Below are positions 49,804 through 58,707 of a stretch of DNA of 64,000 bases, piece by piece (positions within the stretch are counted from its first letter, which is position 1; each line of letters opens with the position of its first letter). The DNA lies in contig CAZKXI010000009.1 of NCBI GenBank assembly GCA_964556755.1, forward strand, positions 53,738-117,737, given 5' to 3'. The notes under the pieces are model-generated. The model saw nothing but the letters and a program-made list of their open reading frames with translations, searched no databases and was not told where the DNA came from. The DNA comes from UBA4085 sp964556755. Its GTDB lineage: Bacteria > Acidobacteriota > Aminicenantia > Aminicenantales > UBA4085. Position numbers and translations under genes: made by a program.

Positions 49804-52223
49804 CACTTCACCTTCCACTCCTGGATGCCGGCCGAGAACTCCGCCGGCAGCTTGACCTCCAGCCTCAGGCCGGTCGTCATCACGGGCGCGAAGCGCACGG
49901 TGTTGTAGGCGTCCTTGGCCGTGCCGTAGGCGTCCCGGGCCTTGACCGGGACCCACGTCGTCCCGGCCTTGTAGAAAGCCCGCCACTCGGCCGGCACCCG
50001 GCAGCCGCCGCCGCCCGTGTCGTCGAACCAGTAGACCGAGGTCTCCGACAGCCGGACGGGCTTGTCGAAGTCGTACTCCACCCATTCGGCCGTCCCCTTT
50101 TTCGGCCACCAGTGCATGTAGCCGACCGAGTCGTCGGACCGCTCGGGATCGTACTGGTCGTTGATGCCCTGGATCCTCTGGGCGCCCTCGGAAGCGGTGA
50201 CCTTGGCCGCGGACGCCAGCCCCGGCTCGGCGGCCGGGCGGGCCTTGCCCGGCTCGCGGGCGATCCAGACCTGCATCTCGCCCCGCCCGCGATGGGCCCA
50301 GGCGTAGTAGGGGATCAGGGTCAGCGGCTGGGGCCGGGCTACCGCCTTCCCCTTCTTAATCTCCATGGCCGAAGCCGGGCCGGTGATGACCGTCAGCCCG
50401 CCCAGCAGGTCCGGCCGCGGCTCCGCGGCCAGGGCCGCGCCGTCCTCCAGGACCAGCCCGGCCGCCCGGCCGCCGTTGTCCACTCCCTCGGCGCAGTAGA
50501 CCAGGGGCCCGCGCTCGACGGCCACCCGCCCGATATCGGACTTGACCGCCTCGTTGGCCAGAACGCGCCGCACCGGCATGGGCAGATGGAGCTCGATCGT
50601 GTCGCCGGGCTTCCATTCGCGGGTCAGGGCGGCGTAGCCCTTCTCGACCGCCGCCGAGACCGCCTCGCCGTTGACCTGGATGGTCACCGGATCGGCGGAC
50701 GGATCGGCGTAGCGGTATAGATCGCTCGGCATCGGACGGCCCTGGGCCCAGCCCGGTACCCTGAGCAGGATGGTCAGCGCGGCGGGAGCGGCCGGGGCGA
50801 TCTTGAGGGAGATATCCCCCGACCAGGGGTAGTCGGTCTTCTGCTCGACGGTCACGGCGCCGGCGGAGGTGGCGACAGACGCCGTGCCCGAGGCGTAGAG
50901 GTTGACGTAGATCTTGTCGCCGGCCGCGCCGTAGACGAAGCCGCCCATCTCGGCGATGAAGCGGGCCACGTTGGGCGGGCAGCAGGCGCAGCCGAACCAG
51001 GGCGTCCGCTCGTGCTGGCCGAAGGAGGCCAGCGGATTGGGATAGAAGTAGAGGTCGCCGCTCATCCCGGATCCCGAGAGGAAGGCGTTGTAGGCGGCCC
51101 TCTCGAAGAGATCCATGTACTTGCCGTCGGCCTTGGTCCGGAACATGCGGTAGTTCCACAGGGCATAGGCGATGGTGGCGCACGTCTCGGCGTAGCCGCT
51201 CGGGTTGGGCAGGTCGTAAGCCGGGCCGAAGCCCTCCCATCCGCCCGCCGCGCCGATGCCGCCGGTCAGATAGAGCTTCTTGGCCACGACGTCCTCCCAG
51301 ATCGCGTCGAGGGCCGCAACCAGGCTCGCGTCGCCGGTCAGCGCGGCCACGTCGGCCATGCCGGAGTAAAGGTAGGCCGCCCGGACGGCGTGCCCGACGG
51401 CCTCGGTCTGCTCGCGCACCGGCTTGTGGTCCTGGGCGTACTCGCCGTAGAGCTCGTGGCCGGCCGCCTGGCCCCTCTGGTCGATGAACCAGCGGGCCAG
51501 CTCGAGGTACTTGGCCTTGCCCGTGGCCCGATAGAGCTTGACCAGGCCCAGCTCGATCTCCTCGTGGCCGGGGACGAGGTGGACCTGCTTCTCGCCCGGC
51601 CCGAAGGTCTTGGCGATGAAGTCGGCGCTCTTGACAGCCACGTCGAAGAGATTCCTCTTGCCGGTCGCTTGGCGGTGGGCCACGGCCACCTCGTAGAGGT
51701 GGCCCAGGTTGTAGAGCTCGTGGCTGTCCTTGAGGTTGACCCAGCGCTTCGGGCCGGACATGGAGGGGGGCTTGGCGGGGTCGATGGTCCGGGCGGTGTA
51801 GAGGTAGCCGTCCGGCTCCTGCGCGGCGGCGATCTTGGCGATCCACTCGTCCAGCTTCTGGTCCAGGTCGGGATTGGCCTTGAGCATCAGGACGTAGGCG
51901 GCCGCCTCGATGGTCTTGTAGACATCCGAGTCGTCGAAGGCGTAGCGGCTGGCGAAGACGCCGCCGGTCTCGCCGCGCAGGGCCGCGGCCGCCAGCTCGA
52001 AGTTCTTGATCCGGCCGGTGACCTCGTTCTGCTTGATCTGGTGGTCGATGGTCACGGCGATGTCGGTCGCCTGGCGCCCGCCCCAGAAGCCTCCTTCCAG
52101 CTGGACGGAGGTCAGCGGGACGTCCGCGACCGGATAGTCGGAGGCGGGCTTGGATGCGCAGGCGGCCGCCGCCAGGAAGGCGGCCAAAAGGAGAGCGAAG
52201 GTTCCGAGGGAGCGGTGGCTCAT
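49803..52223 (-). CDS. Glycoside hydrolase family 127 beta-L-arabinofuranosidase
   Basis: 806 residues. LLAAFLAAAACASK is a lipoprotein signal. The (alpha/alpha)6 core has FWGGRQATDIAVTIDHQI, VYKTIEAAAYVLM, EPDGYLYTARTID and the zinc site YAETCATIA together with WFGCACCPPNVARF, in which the cysteines are the nucleophile and zinc ligands of HypBA1-type enzymes. The C-terminal ~150 residues add a discoidin/F5-8-like sandwich (VGYMHWWPKKGTAEWVEYDF). It cleaves beta-L-arabinofuranosides. Promoter TTGCTT-18-TATATA at 52285-52256. First gene of the arabinofuranosidase operon. Confidence 0.92.
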   Translation of the reverse strand: MSHRSLGTFALLLAAFLAAAACASKPASDYPVADVPLTSVQLEGGFWGGRQATDIAVTIDHQIKQNEVTGRIKNFELAAAALRGETGGVFASRYAFDDSDVYKTIEAAAYVLMLKANPDLDQKLDEWIAKIAAAQEPDGYLYTARTIDPAKPPSMSGPKRWVNLKDSHELYNLGHLYEVAVAHRQATGKRNLFDVAVKSADFIAKTFGPGEKQVHLVPGHEEIELGLVKLYRATGKAKYLELARWFIDQRGQAAGHELYGEYAQDHKPVREQTEAVGHAVRAAYLYSGMADVAALTGDASLVAALDAIWEDVVAKKLYLTGGIGAAGGWEGFGPAYDLPNPSGYAETCATIAYALWNYRMFRTKADGKYMDLFERAAYNAFLSGSGMSGDLYFYPNPLASFGQHERTPWFGCACCPPNVARFIAEMGGFVYGAAGDKIYVNLYASGTASVATSAGAVTVEQKTDYPWSGDISLKIAPAAPAALTILLRVPGWAQGRPMPSDLYRYADPSADPVTIQVNGEAVSAAVEKGYAALTREWKPGDTIELHLPMPVRRVLANEAVKSDIGRVAVERGPLVYCAEGVDNGGRAAGLVLEDGAALAAEPRPDLLGGLTVITGPASAMEIKKGKAVARPQPLTLIPYYAWAHRGRGEMQVWIAREPGKARPAAEPGLASAAKVTASEGAQRIQGINDQYDPERSDDSVGYMHWWPKKGTAEWVEYDFDKPVRLSETSVYWFDDTGGGGCRVPAEWRAFYKAGTTWVPVKARDAYGTAKDAYNTVRFAPVMTTGLRLEVKLPAEFSAGIQEWKVK

Positions 52224-52255
52224 GGCGACTCCTCGATCTGGATTGAAAGCCTCCC

Positions 52256-52285
52256 TATATATAGCCGAAAAGCCCTAAAAAGCAA
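52256..52285 (-). promoter_or_regulatory. Promoter of the GH127-GH51 operon
   Basis: Minus strand TTGCTT (52285-52280), 18-base spacer, TATATA (52261-52256), about 33 bases before the ATG at 52223. Confidence 0.5.
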
Positions 52286-52321
52286 TCCGGCGAGGGGGCG
52301 AAGGAGCGGAGCGAAGCGGCC

Positions 52322-52350
52322 TTGACACGACGCCGGTCGGGGCTTACGAT
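52322..52350 (+). promoter_or_regulatory. Promoter of the secreted unknown gene
   Basis: TTGACA (52322-52327), 17-base spacer, TACGAT (52345-52350), with AAGGAG before ATG 52403. Confidence 0.65.
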
Positions 52351-52402
52351 GGGGGCGCGGGGGAAGGCCTGATTGATTTCCCCCGAGTGCAAGGAGATCA
52401 CG

Positions 52403-52987
52403 ATGCCCTACCTGCGCCGTTCCCTGCCGGCTATCCTCGTCCTCGCTCTGGCCGTCGCCTTCCTGGCCCTCCCCTCCTCGGCCCAAGTCAAGTTTCGCGG
52501 CCGCTACCTGAGCGGCGGGTTGACCGACCCGGTCCAGACGGTCAACATCGAGATCCTGTCCTATTCGACCATCGAGGAGATCGGCGCCATCGCCAAGGCC
52601 TTCACCGAGCGGGGCGAAGCCGGCTTCCACGAGGTCTTCCGCTCGATGAAGAAAGGCTCGCTGCAGATCACCAGCGGCCGCGGCCTGAGGATCGACTTCC
52701 ACGCCGCCCACGAGTACAAGACGGACAAGGGACTGAAGATCGAGCTCATCGCCGAGAACGGGCGCTTCGAGATGGGCACCATGAACCGGCCGTCCACCGG
52801 CGTCGAGGTCCTGGTCTGCGTCCTGGAGATCAACGAGAAGGGCCGGGGCGACGCCATGATCTACGAGGACGCCAGTTTCAAGATCCTGCCGTCCGGCCAA
52901 ATGACGATGGACGAGCACAAGAGAGCGCCCAAGATCATCGGCGGCGTGACTCAGATCATCGAGAAGCCGAGGAAGCGGCAGCCCTAG
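52403..52987 (+). CDS. Secreted protein of unknown function
   Basis: 194 residues from ATG 52403 (AAGGAG upstream). Signal peptide LPAILVLALAVAFLALPSSAQ. The mature part is beta-rich and charged: VQTVNIEILSYSTIEEIGAI, ITSGRGLRIDFHAAHEYKTD, EVLVCVLEINEKGRG and IYEDASFKILPSG. I recognise no family. It has its own consensus promoter, opposite to the GH127 operon. Its TAG shares a CTAG tetranucleotide with the stop of the convergent phosphatase gene. Gene reality is strongly supported by promoter, ribosome site and signal peptide. Confidence 0.75.
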   Translation: MPYLRRSLPAILVLALAVAFLALPSSAQVKFRGRYLSGGLTDPVQTVNIEILSYSTIEEIGAIAKAFTERGEAGFHEVFRSMKKGSLQITSGRGLRIDFHAAHEYKTDKGLKIELIAENGRFEMGTMNRPSTGVEVLVCVLEINEKGRGDAMIYEDASFKILPSGQMTMDEHKRAPKIIGGVTQIIEKPRKRQP

Positions 52988-54702
52988 TCCAGGAGAGCCG
53001 CTGCCCGGCGCGGCACGAACCAGGACGCCGTCTCGGCCGCGGCCGGGCCGCCGGGAGCCGCGGTGCAGACGACGACACCGCCCAGCTCGACCGGCTTCCC
53101 ATCCAGGAACGCCAGGCTCTTGCCGGCCGGCAGCCTCAGCGTCCGCCCCCGAGCCGAGGCGACAAGGACCGGGTTCATCGGCTCGGCGGAATCTACGGAA
53201 AGCTCGGCTCGGGCGGCCCGGAAAGCCTCCTCCGCGGGGATAAACCGCTCCCGCGTCTGGCCGGCCAGGTCGAGCCCCAAGCAGGCTTGAATATAGAGGG
53301 CGATGTCGGTGTTCTGGATCACCCCCCCGGGGCGCAGCCCCCGCGGGTGGTAGGCATAGAGGGCCACGTCCTCGCCGCCGTGCCCGGTGAAGACCCAGCC
53401 GAGGCCGGCCCGGCGCGACAGGGATTGGCCGAGAAAAAGCTCCAGCCTCTTCATGTTTCCGCCCCGGACGACCCCCTCCAGGACGGGCGTCTCGGCCGGC
53501 GTCCAATCGTCGATCCCCAGCAGCTCGGCCGCGATCAGCCGAGCCCGGTCGAGGCCGGGCTTGGGATCGTCCAGGATCTTCTCGGCGGCCCGTGTTGGCG
53601 TGGCCTTGACCGAGCGCATAGCCTTAGCGAAGCGCTCCAGGGGCAGGTCGCCGACTTCGGGATTGCCGATGCTCATTCCTCCGGTGCTGTGGTCGGCCGC
53701 GATCAGCACGGCCGTCCGGCCATCGCGTCGGGCGAACTCGATCGCGGCGGCCGCGGCTCTGTCGAAGGCTAGAATCTCCGTGGCGGTGCCGGCCGGGTCG
53801 TTGGCGTGGGCGCCCCAGTCCACCTGGCTGCCCTCGACCATCAAGAAGAAGCCCTTCTTGGAGCGCGACAGGATGTCCAAGGCCTTGCGGGTCATGGCCT
53901 CCAGCGACGGCTCCCGGACGGGATCGCGGTCCAGGTCGCGCGACATGCCCGCTTCGGCGAAAGCGCCCCACAGCCGCCCGGCCGGCGCGGCGGCCAAGCC
54001 GGCCGTGTCGGTGACGTAATTGTAGCCGCGGTCCTCGAGGACCCGGACCAGATCCTCCCCGTCCTTGCGGATCTTGGGGTCGAGATACTTGCGGCCGCCT
54101 CCCAGGACGACGTCCGGTCCCAGATAGACCTGCTGCTCGGCCAGGATCTCCAGGGCGCTTCTCTGGCTGTGGTGGCTGGAGAAGCCGGCCGGAGTGGCGT
54201 GGGGGAATTCGCTGGTCATGACCAGGCCGGTGGCCAGGCCGCGTGCCTTAGCCGCTTCCAGGACCGTGGCGACAGGAGTGCCGGCATCCCCTTCGGCCAA
54301 GGCCTGGACGCCGGGCATGGTGACCTTGATCGGCCGCAGGGAGACTGCGCCGGCCGAGGTCTTGAAGCCGGTGGCCATGGCCGAGGCGGCCGGCGCCGAA
54401 TCGGTGATCAGGCCGGTGGCCCAATAGGTCCGGACCAGCCCGCAGGCCAGGTCATCGAAGGACAGCCGGTTCTCGCCGGTCTGGACGTACTTATACCAGC
54501 GCCCCAGGGTGGTCTGGGCAATGCCCATGCCGTCGGGGATGAGAAGGATGAAATTATCGACCCGGACGTCCCGCATCCGGCGGGGCGTGTCGGCGCCCGG
54601 AACAAAGGCAAGCTTCTGGCCCGAGGAAGCCGAGCCGTAGGCAGCCGCCAGGGAAGCGGCCAGCAGGACCCATCCGAGGACGCGGAGCGGCTTGATGCGC
54701 AT
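52984..54702 (-). CDS. Alkaline phosphatase
   Basis: 572 residues from ATG 54702 (CAGGAG upstream). Signal peptide LRVLGWVLLAASLAAAYG. LLIPDGMGIAQTT (metal Asp), TDSAPAASAMATG (nucleophile Ser), FLMVEGSQVDWGAHAND, IAADHSTGGMSI and VFTGHGGEDVALYA give the three-metal active site of the PhoA family. The C-terminal third forms a separate domain of ~100 residues beyond the metal sites. Periplasmic or secreted phosphomonoesterase; no Pho box is clear. Confidence 0.93.
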   Translation of the reverse strand: MRIKPLRVLGWVLLAASLAAAYGSASSGQKLAFVPGADTPRRMRDVRVDNFILLIPDGMGIAQTTLGRWYKYVQTGENRLSFDDLACGLVRTYWATGLITDSAPAASAMATGFKTSAGAVSLRPIKVTMPGVQALAEGDAGTPVATVLEAAKARGLATGLVMTSEFPHATPAGFSSHHSQRSALEILAEQQVYLGPDVVLGGGRKYLDPKIRKDGEDLVRVLEDRGYNYVTDTAGLAAAPAGRLWGAFAEAGMSRDLDRDPVREPSLEAMTRKALDILSRSKKGFFLMVEGSQVDWGAHANDPAGTATEILAFDRAAAAAIEFARRDGRTAVLIAADHSTGGMSIGNPEVGDLPLERFAKAMRSVKATPTRAAEKILDDPKPGLDRARLIAAELLGIDDWTPAETPVLEGVVRGGNMKRLELFLGQSLSRRAGLGWVFTGHGGEDVALYAYHPRGLRPGGVIQNTDIALYIQACLGLDLAGQTRERFIPAEEAFRAARAELSVDSAEPMNPVLVASARGRTLRLPAGKSLAFLDGKPVELGGVVVCTAAPGGPAAAETASWFVPRRAAALLD

Positions 54703-54830
54703 AAGGACTCCTGACACGGAGTCCGATGATAAACGATCCGCTCCCCGCCTTCAAGACACGCGGCCGCCCCCCCTGTCTCCCCCGAAAGAGGGAGGGACCG
54801 GACCGCCGCCGCTTCGCCGATAAAACCGCT

Positions 54831-55646
54831 TCAGTTCAGACCGATCTTGATCCCGGCCGTGACGGCCAGCCCGCCCAGCTGGAAGGGCGAGTGCTTGGCG
54901 GCCGTGGTGGGCGCTTCGGCCGAGATCCCGACCCGGTCAAAGCCGTCGTCGACGTAGGACCACAGATAGGCCTCATCAAAGACGTCGTCGACGTTCCAGA
55001 TGAGAAGCCAGCCCTTCTCGGTCAGGGTGCCCTTGAGGTCGTTCCAGGGGGCGAAGCGATAGAGAACATCCAGGATCAGGCCGATATTGGGCGCAACCTG
55101 GAAGTCCAGGCCCAATCCGGCCTGGGCGCCGAAGGCCGTGCCGGTGGACTTGAAGTCGTACTCCAGGTCCCAAAGGAGCCAGGCATCCGTGTTGTGCCAC
55201 TTGAAGGTGCCCAGGGCCAGGACCGGGCCGGCAAAGAGATCGATCTTCATCTTGGGTCCCACGGGCAGGAAATAGTGGAAGTTCAGGAAGATCGGGATGG
55301 CCGAGACGCTGTAATCGGCGACCAGCTCGTTGACGGCCACAGCCGTGTACTCCACCGTCTCGCTGCGGCTGGCGCCGTAATAGCCGGCGCCCAGGCCGAC
55401 GCCCATGGACGGAGTGAAATTGAAGATCATCTCGCCCTGGAAGCTGATGGCGTTGCTGAGCGTGCCGAACTCGCCCACGACATCGTCATAGTAATCCCGG
55501 AGCTGGGCCATGTAGCCTTTCATGCCCTTGTTGAAATCGTTGCCGTTGACGAAGGTCATGCCCCCGCTGACCTTGAAGGACAGCTGCGGGTAAGCGGCGA
55601 CGGCGACGAGCAGCAAAAGGGCGGCGACACCGGCAAACTTCTTCAT
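54831..55646 (-). CDS. Outer-membrane beta-barrel protein
   Basis: 271 residues. Signal GVAALLLLVAVAAYPQ. Repeated alternating strands with aromatic ends (LGAGYYGASRSETVEYTAVAV, LNFHYFLPVGPKMKIDLFAG, AQAGLGLDFQVAPNIGLILD, LAVTAGIKIGLN) indicate an OmpW/OprF-type barrel. Function not recognisable. GGAGGAGAG precedes the ATG and a good promoter lies at 55707-55679. The 54703-54830 gap to the phosphatase gene shows nothing clear. Confidence 0.72.
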   Translation of the reverse strand: MKKFAGVAALLLLVAVAAYPQLSFKVSGGMTFVNGNDFNKGMKGYMAQLRDYYDDVVGEFGTLSNAISFQGEMIFNFTPSMGVGLGAGYYGASRSETVEYTAVAVNELVADYSVSAIPIFLNFHYFLPVGPKMKIDLFAGPVLALGTFKWHNTDAWLLWDLEYDFKSTGTAFGAQAGLGLDFQVAPNIGLILDVLYRFAPWNDLKGTLTEKGWLLIWNVDDVFDEAYLWSYVDDGFDRVGISAEAPTTAAKHSPFQLGGLAVTAGIKIGLN

Positions 55647-55678
55647 AGGTCTCTCCTCCGCTTGACAGACTTGCCCCC

Positions 55679-55707
55679 AAGGTAAGCGGTTCTCCGCAGG
55701 TTGTCAA
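55679..55707 (-). promoter_or_regulatory. Promoter of the barrel gene
   Basis: Minus strand TTGACA (55707-55702), 17-base spacer, TACCTT (55684-55679), 33 bases before the ATG. Confidence 0.6.
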
Positions 55708-55760
55708 GTCGTTCCCCCGCGGTCGCCATGATCGGCCCGATGGAGCGGGGGGACGCGCCC

Positions 55761-55788
55761 TTGACAATCCCGCCCGGTTGGCGAGAAT
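55761..55788 (+). promoter_or_regulatory. Promoter of the L,D-transpeptidase gene
   Basis: TTGACA (55761-55766), 16-base spacer, GAGAAT (55783-55788). GGGAGGG follows before the GTG 55809/ATG 55812 start. Confidence 0.55.
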
Positions 55789-55808
55789 CGGGTCAGGGAG
55801 GGTGAGCC

Positions 55809-57527
55809 GTGATGACATGGATCCCCCGCGGGATGAGAGCGATCTTGCTGGCCGCGGCCGTCTTGGGCGGGCAGCTTCCCTCTCTGTTCGCCCCGTCCTC
55901 CAGCCGAAGCGAGGTGGCCGGGATCATCCGTGACCGCTTGGCCGCCGCGCCGGGCCGCGGCCTGGTCTGCCAGGGGGAGACGCTGGTCCGCGCGGACGCG
56001 CTGCGCCGGTTCTACGAGGAGAGGGGGCATGATCCGGTCTGGAGCCGGGACGGCGCTCCCGCGCCGGCCGTGGAAGAGCTCCTCGGCTTGCTGAGCGGCG
56101 CCCGGGCCGACGGCCTGGACGGCGAGAATCTCCACCTGGCGGGCCTGCGGGCGGCCCTGGACGGCCTGGATCCGGACGGGCGCGGGGGCCGGCTCGACCT
56201 TCCCCTGAGGCTGGCCGATCTCGACCTCCTGGCCAGCGACGCGTTTCTCCTTCTGGCGTCCCGGCTGGCCTCCGGCGCCGTCGATCCGGCCGATGTCGAG
56301 CCGGAGTGGTTTATCCAAGTCCTCAGGCCGGACCCCGTCCCGGCCTTGCGGGCGGCCGTGGAAGGGACGGGCTTAGCGGCCGCCCTGTCGACGCGCCGGC
56401 CGGATGGACCGGAATACGCGGGCCTGCGCGAGGCTCTGACCTGGTGCGAGGAGGCGGTCACTCGCGGGGGGTGGCCGGCCATCCCCACGGGACCTTCGAT
56501 CCGGCCCGGGGCCGCCGGCCCCAGAGTGAAGGCTCTCCGCGAGAGGCTCCTAGCCGGAGGCGATCTGGCTCCCTCGGATTCCGCCGGCGGCGCCGGCCGC
56601 GACGACCTGTATGACGAGCCCGTCGTCGCCGCCGTCCGCCGCTTCCAAGCCCGCCACGGCCTGGAGATCGACGGCGTCGCCGGCCTCGGAACCCAGGCCG
56701 CCTTGAACGTCCCGGCCGAGGAGCGCCTGGCCCAGGTCAAGGTCAACCTGGAGCGCTGGCGCTGGCTGCCGCGCGACTTCGGGCCCCGGTATATCGCGGT
56801 CAACGCGGCCGACTTCCGGCTCCGGATGGTCGAGGCGGGGCGAACCGTCCTCGACATGCCCGTCGTGGTCGGCAAGGCCGCGAACCGGACCCCGGTCTTC
56901 GACGAGATCATGACCACGATCGAGATCAATCCGGTCTGGAACGTTCCGCCTTCGATCGCCGCCACCGAGATCCTTGAGAATGCCCGCGCCGATGCCGAAT
57001 ACCTCGGCCGTCTGGGCTACAAGCTCTATGCCAACTGGGGCCCGGGGGCGGCCGAGATCGATCCGGCCGGACTGGATTGGACTCTCTTCAGCGAGGAGAA
57101 TTTTCCCTACCGGGTGCGGCAGACGCCCGGCCCGGTGAATTCGCTCGGCCGGCTGGCTTTTCTCTTTCCCAACCCCTGGGCCGTCTATCTGCACGACACG
57201 CCCCTGCAGTACCTCTTCGACCGGGCTTCGCGCTCCTTCAGCCACGGCTGCATCCGGATCGCCCGGCCCATGGATCTGGCCGTGGAGCTGCTGAAGGATG
57301 ACCCCGCCTGGACGAGAGAGACCCTGCTGGCGGCCATCAGGAAAGGCGAGAGGCAGGAGGTGCTGATCCCCCGGCCCATCCCCATCTACATCCTCTACCT
57401 GACGGCTTGGAAGGACGGGGCGGGCGCCCTCCATTTCCGGAAGGATATCTACGGGCGGGACGCGACCCTGGCCCGGGCTCTGGCCGGCCTGCCGCCCCTC
57501 CCCCCCGATCCCCCGGAAAAGAAATAG
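55809..57527 (+). CDS. L,D-transpeptidase (LdtD/YcbB-like)
   Basis: 572 residues; GTG 55809 or ATG 55812. Signal AILLAAAVLGGQLPSLF. An N-terminal scaffolding domain (~50-220), a peptidoglycan-binding-like repeat (VVAAVRRFQARHGLEIDGVAGLGTQAAL) and a YkuD catalytic domain: YIAVNAADFRL, VYLHDTPLQYLFDRASR and SHGCIRIARP with catalytic C481. This multi-domain order is that of YcbB. It makes 3-3 cross-links in peptidoglycan. The stop TAG lies within an R4 REP-like element. The convergent neighbour is a MepK-like DUF882 hydrolase. Confidence 0.93.
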   Translation: MMTWIPRGMRAILLAAAVLGGQLPSLFAPSSSRSEVAGIIRDRLAAAPGRGLVCQGETLVRADALRRFYEERGHDPVWSRDGAPAPAVEELLGLLSGARADGLDGENLHLAGLRAALDGLDPDGRGGRLDLPLRLADLDLLASDAFLLLASRLASGAVDPADVEPEWFIQVLRPDPVPALRAAVEGTGLAAALSTRRPDGPEYAGLREALTWCEEAVTRGGWPAIPTGPSIRPGAAGPRVKALRERLLAGGDLAPSDSAGGAGRDDLYDEPVVAAVRRFQARHGLEIDGVAGLGTQAALNVPAEERLAQVKVNLERWRWLPRDFGPRYIAVNAADFRLRMVEAGRTVLDMPVVVGKAANRTPVFDEIMTTIEINPVWNVPPSIAATEILENARADAEYLGRLGYKLYANWGPGAAEIDPAGLDWTLFSEENFPYRVRQTPGPVNSLGRLAFLFPNPWAVYLHDTPLQYLFDRASRSFSHGCIRIARPMDLAVELLKDDPAWTRETLLAAIRKGERQEVLIPRPIPIYILYLTAWKDGAGALHFRKDIYGRDATLARALAGLPPLPPDPPEKK

Positions 57528-57592
57528 GGGTACAGGCTTTGCCGTCCTCATACCCTTTTGGATAGGAGGACAGTATGCGTAATTCCCTATTT
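57522..57592 (+). repeat. REP-like element R4 at the L,D-transpeptidase stop
   Basis: AAATAGGG (57522-57529) at one end and CCCTATTT (57585-57592) at the other. Inside, GTCCTC...GAGGAC (57544-57571) is a 10-of-12-pair hairpin with a TTTT loop. GACAGTATGCGTAATTCCC recurs almost identically in R1. The gene's TAG is at 57525-57527 in the element. Confidence 0.65.
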
Positions 57593-57833
57593 CTGTCGTA
57601 CGGGGAGACCCGGGCGGATTCCTTCAAACCAAATCAAGACAATGGCACGGATAAGATCCTGACAATCAAGGTATTACGCTTCCAATCGTCTGAGGGGTCG
57701 GTTGGGAGAGAGACATCAAAGATCGGGGGCTGAGCGCAAGAAGCCGATAAGCAACGCAGCTCCGGCATACGTTATTCCAGATTTCCGGCAGAAGGGGCCG
57801 GAGAGCACAAGAAGGGCCCCCGGCGAGGCGCCG
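57593..57833. other. Non-coding remainder between convergent wall genes
   Basis: After the R4 element I see no gene, tRNA or clear terminator here. A few purine-rich stretches and a GGGCCC-type palindrome near 57817 are not interpretable. Confidence 0.4.
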
Positions 57834-58400
57834 TCACCAGCTGCGGACGGGCCCCACGTCGACATGGATGAAGCCGGACCTGGGGTAGTAGCCCACCCCG
57901 CCCGCCTTCATCTCCAGGGCAGTCTTGTAGAGGACGGGCAGAGAAATCCCGGGCAGGCGGATATCGACCGCCTTGCCCTGCATGTGCAGGCTCCTCTCGG
58001 CCACGGCCTTGTTGAATGCACGCAGAGAAGCGTTGGTCTTCGGGGACCGGTAGCCGCAGAGCACCGTGATAGGCGCCGTCCCGCCGACCTTCTCATGGAG
58101 CTCGTAGAGCAAGTCCAGAAGCTTGGGGTCGATGCCCCGGACGTCGCCGCTGATGGGGTCCCGCAAGAGGTGATCGACGGCGGAAAGCGCCTCGGGGTCG
58201 TAGTAGCCGTCCTGGCAGTACTCGACTTCGATCGTCCTCCGGCTGTTGAGGCTATAGAGCGCCAGCCGGCGGTCGGCGGACATGGCGTGGGTGTCGCGGG
58301 GGACTTCCCCGGTGGGAGCCGCCGCGGCCGGCGCGGACGGGAAAGATCCCAGGAAAAGGGTCATGGCGATCCCGCCCGCGATCTTTTTCAGGCTTCTCAT
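57834..58400 (-). CDS. DUF882 / MepK-like LAS metallopeptidase
   Basis: 188 residues from ATG 58400. Signal AGGIAMTLFLGSFPSAPAAAA. LCGYRSPKTNASLRAFNKAVAERSLHMQGKAVDIRL and GGVGYYPRSGFIHVDVG give zinc ligands H139, D146, H179. This is the DUF882 pattern of MepK (YcbK), an endopeptidase for 3-3 cross-links made by L,D-transpeptidases. In E. coli ycbB and ycbK are neighbours; here the same pair is convergent. An 8-bp palindrome at 58430-58462 lies in the promoter region. Periplasmic. Confidence 0.9.
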   Translation of the reverse strand: MRSLKKIAGGIAMTLFLGSFPSAPAAAAPTGEVPRDTHAMSADRRLALYSLNSRRTIEVEYCQDGYYDPEALSAVDHLLRDPISGDVRGIDPKLLDLLYELHEKVGGTAPITVLCGYRSPKTNASLRAFNKAVAERSLHMQGKAVDIRLPGISLPVLYKTALEMKAGGVGYYPRSGFIHVDVGPVRSW

Positions 58401-58429
58401 TATTTCGTTATATCGTAAACAATCCGGAA

Positions 58430-58462
58430 TACCGCGGGATGATACAGGTTCTTGCCGCGGTA
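58430..58462 (-). promoter_or_regulatory. Palindrome upstream of the MepK-like gene
   Basis: TACCGCGG (58430-58437) and CCGCGGTA (58455-58462), a perfect 8-bp inverted repeat with a 17-base spacer, 30 bases before the start; GTAAAC occurs on both flanks. Candidate operator. Confidence 0.4.
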
Positions 58463-58707
58463 TGTAAACTCCAAAATTTATAAAGATATATCTAGCATAA
58501 GGCATCCAAAGCGTCGGAAGGCGGATCGGGGACCGCAGGAATATCGCCTGCGTCTCCGTATTCTCCTCCCATGCCTCTCCCGCCCGCGCGATCCGGCGCG
58601 GCCGGCAAAGGAAGACCGGTGGACGGCGGCGGGCGATCCGTCTACAATAAGGGTCCGCGCGGCGCCCGGCGCCCGCCCCAACGCCATCTCTCATTCCGGA
58701 GGCCGTC

